In this document: piece after piece, positions 6,438 to 7,390 of the stretch
Numbering within the stretch: position 1 is the stretch's first letter
Layout: the number at the start of each line of letters is the position of its first letter
NCBI GenBank assembly: GCA_003520425.1
Contig: DOUU01000512.1
Coordinates: 31,452-38,841, forward strand
Length of the DNA stretch: 7,390 nucleotides
Reading direction: 5' to 3'
Source: Deltaproteobacteria bacterium
GTDB taxonomy: Bacteria; Myxococcota_A; UBA9160
Made by a program: the position numbers and the translations under genes
Notes under the pieces: generated by a model
Seen by the model: only the letters and a program-made list of their open reading frames with translations
Database searches by the model: none
Told to the model about the DNA's origin: nothing

Positions 6438-7390
6438 CTATGAGCCTCCTGCGAAGGTTTCACCGGGGCCGATGCGTGCATCGGGTGCGAGCACCGCGTC
6501 CTGGACCCGGGCGCGGTGCAACGGACCTCCGCCCCATTCCAGATCGAGCGTCCACGCCCGGCGCATCCACAGATGCAGATCGTGTTCCCACGTGTAGCCG
6601 ATCGCGCCATGGGTCTGGAGTGCGGTGCGTGCGGCGAGCAGCGCGGCTTCCGTGGCTACGAGCTTCGCATGCGACACGTCCAGCGCACGCGTCGAAATGT
6701 CACGAGCCACCGAGTGAGCCGCGCGATGGACCACGGGCCGCGCGTACTCGAGCTGCACGCTGCAGTTCGCGAGCATGTGCTTCACGGCCTGGAAGGAGCC
6801 GATCGGAGCCCCGAACTGGGTGCGCTCGCGGGCGTAGTTGCAGGCCATCTCGATGAGCTTGTCGGCGACGCCAATCGCCTGCGCGGCGGCCGCGAGGGCG
6901 CCGCGGTCGAGGGCTGCGGCGAAGAGCCGGCGGGCTTCCTCTCCCCTCGCGACGCAGGTGGCCGCCGACGGCGCAAAGCGCACTTCGAAGATGCGGCGCG
7001 AAGGATCGTTGGCGGGCTGACGGACGACCGTGGCGGCCTCCCGTGCGACTGCGTGAAGCTCCTCTCCGCTCGGCAGGAGAAGCAAATCCGCCGCACTGGC
7101 CTCGCTCACGAAGCGCAGATCGGGATGGCCGACGGCCAGCCGTGCGTCACCGGCGGCCACGCGAGAGAGCCAGCGCGCAGGCAGCTCGCTCGATCGAAGC
7201 TCCGCGAGCATCCGAACGCCGACCAGGGCGGTAGCGACGAGAGGTCCACCGAGGGCCGTGCGTCCGATCTCCTCAAGCAGCAGCACGAGGTCGATCTCGT
7301 CTCGCCCAAGTCCGCCGTGTGGTTCGGGCACGAGAAGCCCCGGCAGTCCGAGCTCCGCGAGCTTCTGCCAAAGCGCCTTGTCGTATCCCC
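6438..7390 (-). CDS. Acyl-CoA dehydrogenase family protein, reduced middle domain, FadE32/FadE33-like (5' end outside window)
   Basis: The reading frame stays open to the window edge. The first visible codons give YDKALWQKLAELGLPGLLVPEPHGG, in pieces the familiar N-terminal acyl-CoA dehydrogenase segment, so the true start lies beyond 7390 and the GTG at 7331 is internal. The C-terminal domain is clear: YARERTQFGAPIGSFQAVKH and THGAIGYTWEHDLHLWMRRA. Between GGLG and helix G there are about 132 residues, versus about 169 in the 376-aa paralogue, and no TEPxAGSD-type flavin motif is recognisable. Catalytic Glu is absent from the C-terminal position, and helix G shows Gly at the alternative one by hand alignment. 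This fits the short, non-catalytic FadE32/FadE33-type partners of mycobacteria (about 318 aa), which form heterotetramers with FadE31. It is the first visible gene of the minus-strand operon and abuts fadA6. Confidence 0.84.
   Translation of the reverse strand, partial: GYDKALWQKLAELGLPGLLVPEPHGGLGRDEIDLVLLLEEIGRTALGGPLVATALVGVRMLAELRSSELPARWLSRVAAGDARLAVGHPDLRFVSEASAADLLLLPSGEELHAVAREAATVVRQPANDPSRRIFEVRFAPSAATCVARGEEARRLFAAALDRGALAAAAQAIGVADKLIEMACNYARERTQFGAPIGSFQAVKHMLANCSVQLEYARPVVHRAAHSVARDISTRALDVSHAKLVATEAALLAARTALQTHGAIGYTWEHDLHLWMRRAWTLDLEWGGGPLHRARVQDAVLAPDARIGPGETFAGGS
6445..6450 (-). promoter_or_regulatory. Shine-Dalgarno site of fadA6
   Basis: A consensus AGGAGG on the minus strand lies seven bases before ATG 6437, inside the last codons of the upstream acyl-CoA dehydrogenase. 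It fixes the fadA6 start. Confidence 0.8.

Noticed and set aside
7329..7331. GTG as the start of the right-hand acyl-CoA dehydrogenase
   Set aside because: The frame continues upstream with a conserved N-terminal segment (LWQKLAELGLPGLL), so this codon is an internal valine.

Overview
This high-G+C window reads as part of a steroid-catabolism locus, specifically the branch that degrades the last two rings (C and D) and the propionate side chain of HIP (3aα-H-4α(3'-propanoate)-7aβ-methylhexahydro-1,5-indanedione). It is packed with CoA-thioester β-oxidation enzymes: three acyl-CoA dehydrogenases (two cut by the window edges), three short-chain dehydrogenases, a MaoC-type hydratase, a thiolase and an LLM-class flavin oxidoreductase. 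Several proteins match, from my memory of the sequences and not from an alignment, products of the mycobacterial KstR2 regulon: FadE30 (Rv3560c), IpdF (Rv3559c), FadA6 (Rv3556c), and the two SDRs Rv3548c and Rv3549c. The host is a high-G+C bacterium with clear Shine-Dalgarno sequences and tightly packed operons. An actinobacterium or a steroid-degrading proteobacterium or related uncultured lineage would fit; the sequence alone does not decide between them.

Layout. Positions 1-2309 are one plus-strand operon: the 3' end of fadE30, ipdF (overlapping it by one base), a MaoC-like hydratase, and an LLM flavin-dependent oxidoreductase. Positions 2310-2428 are a 119-nt convergent junction with small hairpins that may end transcription from both sides; it is the only sizeable noncoding stretch. 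Positions 2429-7390 are a minus-strand operon, transcribed from right to left: an acyl-CoA dehydrogenase-like protein whose 5' end lies beyond the window, fadA6 thiolase, a 301-aa SDR (Rv3548c-like), a second acyl-CoA dehydrogenase (376 aa), and a 259-aa SDR (Rv3549c-like). Gaps within the operons run from a one-base overlap to 43 nt, usually much less.

How the genes fit together. In the known pathway FadD3 activates HIP with CoA, and FadE30 starts β-oxidation of the propionate side chain. IpdF oxidises the ring hydroxyl of the shortened acyl-CoA. IpdC, EchA20 and IpdAB then open the rings, and FadA6 thiolyses the ring-opened β-keto acyl-CoA to 4-methyl-5-oxo-octanedioyl-CoA (MOODA-CoA) plus acetyl-CoA. 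FadE31/32/33-type dehydrogenases are thought to act on what follows. The MaoC hydratase and the two unassigned SDRs are candidates for hydration and 3-hydroxyacyl oxidation steps. The LLM enzyme has no assigned step. FadD3, IpdAB, IpdC, EchA20 and a KstR2-like regulator are not in the window and would be expected nearby. I saw no mobile element, tRNA, rRNA, CRISPR array or phage gene. The points of interest are the unassigned redox and hydration enzymes and two acyl-CoA dehydrogenase homologues that both seem to lack a catalytic glutamate.
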